A DNA stretch of 5,206 nt from Alphaproteobacteria bacterium (GTDB lineage Bacteria; Pseudomonadota; Alphaproteobacteria; JAJFFI01), in assembly GCA_021776755.1 (NCBI GenBank), contig JAJFFI010000498.1:1-5206 (forward strand), given 5' to 3'. Position 1 is the stretch's first letter, and every line of letters begins with the position of its first letter. A program made the position numbers and the translations under genes. Shown here in pieces: positions 4,330 to 5,206 of the stretch. The notes beneath the pieces are model-generated. The model was not told the DNA's origin. It saw only the letters and a list, made by a program, of their open reading frames with translations, and did no database searches.

Positions 4330-5206
4330 TTATTCGTCGTCCGCCATGAAGTCTTCAAGCCAGCGGATGTCGTATTCGCCGTTGATGAAGTCCTGGTTGG
4401 CGACGAGGCGCTGGTGCAGCGGGATCGTCGTGTCGATGCCGTCGATGACGAACTCTTCGAGCGAGCGGCGGAGCCGCATCAGGCACTCGTTCCGGGTGTT
4501 GCCGTGCACGATCAGCTTGGCCACCAGGCTGTCGTAGTAGGGCGGCACGCGGTAGCCGCCATAAAGCGCCGAGTCGACCCGCACCCCGAGTCCGCCCGGC
4601 GGGTGATATTCACGCACCAGCCCCGGGGAGGGCGCGAAGGTCACGGGGTTCTCCGCGTTGATGCGGCACTCGATCGCGTGGCCTTCGAGCTTGATCTCGT
4701 CCTGGGTGAAGGGCAACGGCGCGCCGGCCGCGACCCGGATCTGCTCGCGCACGATGTCGATGCCGCTGATCATTTCCGAGACCGGATGCTCGACCTGGAT
4801 GCGGGTGTTCATCTCGATGAAATAAAATTTGCCGTTTTCATAGAGGAACTCCAGCGTGCCGACGCCGCGATAGCCGATCTTCCGGATCGCGTCGCAGACG
4901 ACCTTGCCGATCTCGGCGCGGGTCCTGGCATTGAGCGCGGGCGAGGGCGCTTCTTCCAGCAGTTTCTGATGCTTGCGCTGCAACGAGCAGTCGCGCTCGC
5001 CGAGATGCACCACATTGCCCTGGCTGTCGGCGATGATCTGCACCTCGATGTGGCGCGGCCGGTCGAGGAATTTCTCGATGAACACCTCGTCGTTGCCGAA
5101 ATTGGCTGCCGCCTCACTCCGCGCGATCGACAGCGCCTCATCGAGACGGTCCTCGTCGCGCACGATCTGCATGCCCTTGCCGCCGCCGCCGCCCGACGCC
5201 TTGATC
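4330..5206 (-). CDS. accC: Biotin carboxylase subunit of acetyl-CoA carboxylase, C-terminal part
   Basis: The gene enters at the right edge and stops with TAA at 4330-4332, leaving 291 residues. It begins inside the ATP-grasp glycine-rich loop ([12 protein letters not shown]), and a gapless by-eye alignment to E. coli AccC places about 157 N-terminal residues outside the window. With that offset the catalytic and binding residues all line up: K159 in the loop, K238 in QRKHQK, E288, N290 and R292 in [11 protein letters not shown], and R338 in ECRINAE. The protein carboxylates biotin on AccB using ATP and bicarbonate, the first step of fatty-acid synthesis, in the cytoplasm. An internal ATG at 5172 is not the start. 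No sign of damage is seen. aat follows on the same strand after 92 bp, so cotranscription is possible; accB is expected upstream beyond the edge. Confidence 0.95.
   Translation of the reverse strand, partial: IKASGGGGGKGMQIVRDEDRLDEALSIARSEAAANFGNDEVFIEKFLDRPRHIEVQIIADSQGNVVHLGERDCSLQRKHQKLLEEAPSPALNARTRAEIGKVVCDAIRKIGYRGVGTLEFLYENGKFYFIEMNTRIQVEHPVSEMISGIDIVREQIRVAAGAPLPFTQDEIKLEGHAIECRINAENPVTFAPSPGLVREYHPPGGLGVRVDSALYGGYRVPPYYDSLVAKLIVHGNTRNECLMRLRRSLEEFVIDGIDTTIPLHQRLVANQDFINGEYDIRWLEDFMADDE

Overview
The window looks like a chromosomal segment of a GC-rich alphaproteobacterium, possibly of the Rhodospirillales or a related order. Three things support this: an NDUFA12-type complex I accessory subunit, which in bacteria is an alphaproteobacterial trait; a B12-dependent class II ribonucleotide reductase of the alphaproteobacterial type; and a gene order (NDUFA12, mlaD, DUF2155, then convergent aat and accC) that I recall as common in this class. 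No mobile element, CRISPR array, tRNA or rRNA was seen.

Layout. Positions 1-376 (minus strand) hold the N-terminus of nrdJ, cut by the left edge. Positions 377-916 form a long gap without a convincing gene, lying between the diverging nrdJ and NDUFA12 genes. The nrdJ-proximal half is rich in regulator sites: two NrdR-box-like sites exactly 31 bp apart, a palindromic CtrA-type site (GTTAA-N7-TTAAC), a consensus DnaA box, a second DnaA-like box and three clustered GANTC sites. Positions 917-3106 (plus strand) are a run of four genes: NDUFA12, two tandem MlaD-like MCE proteins, and a class I SAM-dependent methyltransferase. A hairpin lies 45 bp past the methyltransferase stop. Positions 3231-3656 encode an exported DUF2155 protein. 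Its 3' end overlaps by 70 bp the 3' end of the convergent aat gene (3587-4237, minus). accC (4330-5206, minus) follows and is cut by the right edge.

Functionally these are mostly housekeeping genes: dNTP synthesis (nrdJ), respiratory complex I assembly or stability (NDUFA12), envelope lipid trafficking (the MlaD pair), envelope DUF2155, N-end-rule protein tagging (aat) and fatty-acid synthesis (accC). The most interesting content is non-coding. The nrdJ upstream region appears to join dNTP-pool sensing (NrdR) with cell-cycle regulators (CtrA, DnaA, possibly CcrM methylation). The tandem MlaD pair lacks the other Mla components in this window. Several short tandem duplications sit in the operon's gaps. 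I see no evidence of a wholly new system; the regulatory region is the best candidate for follow-up.
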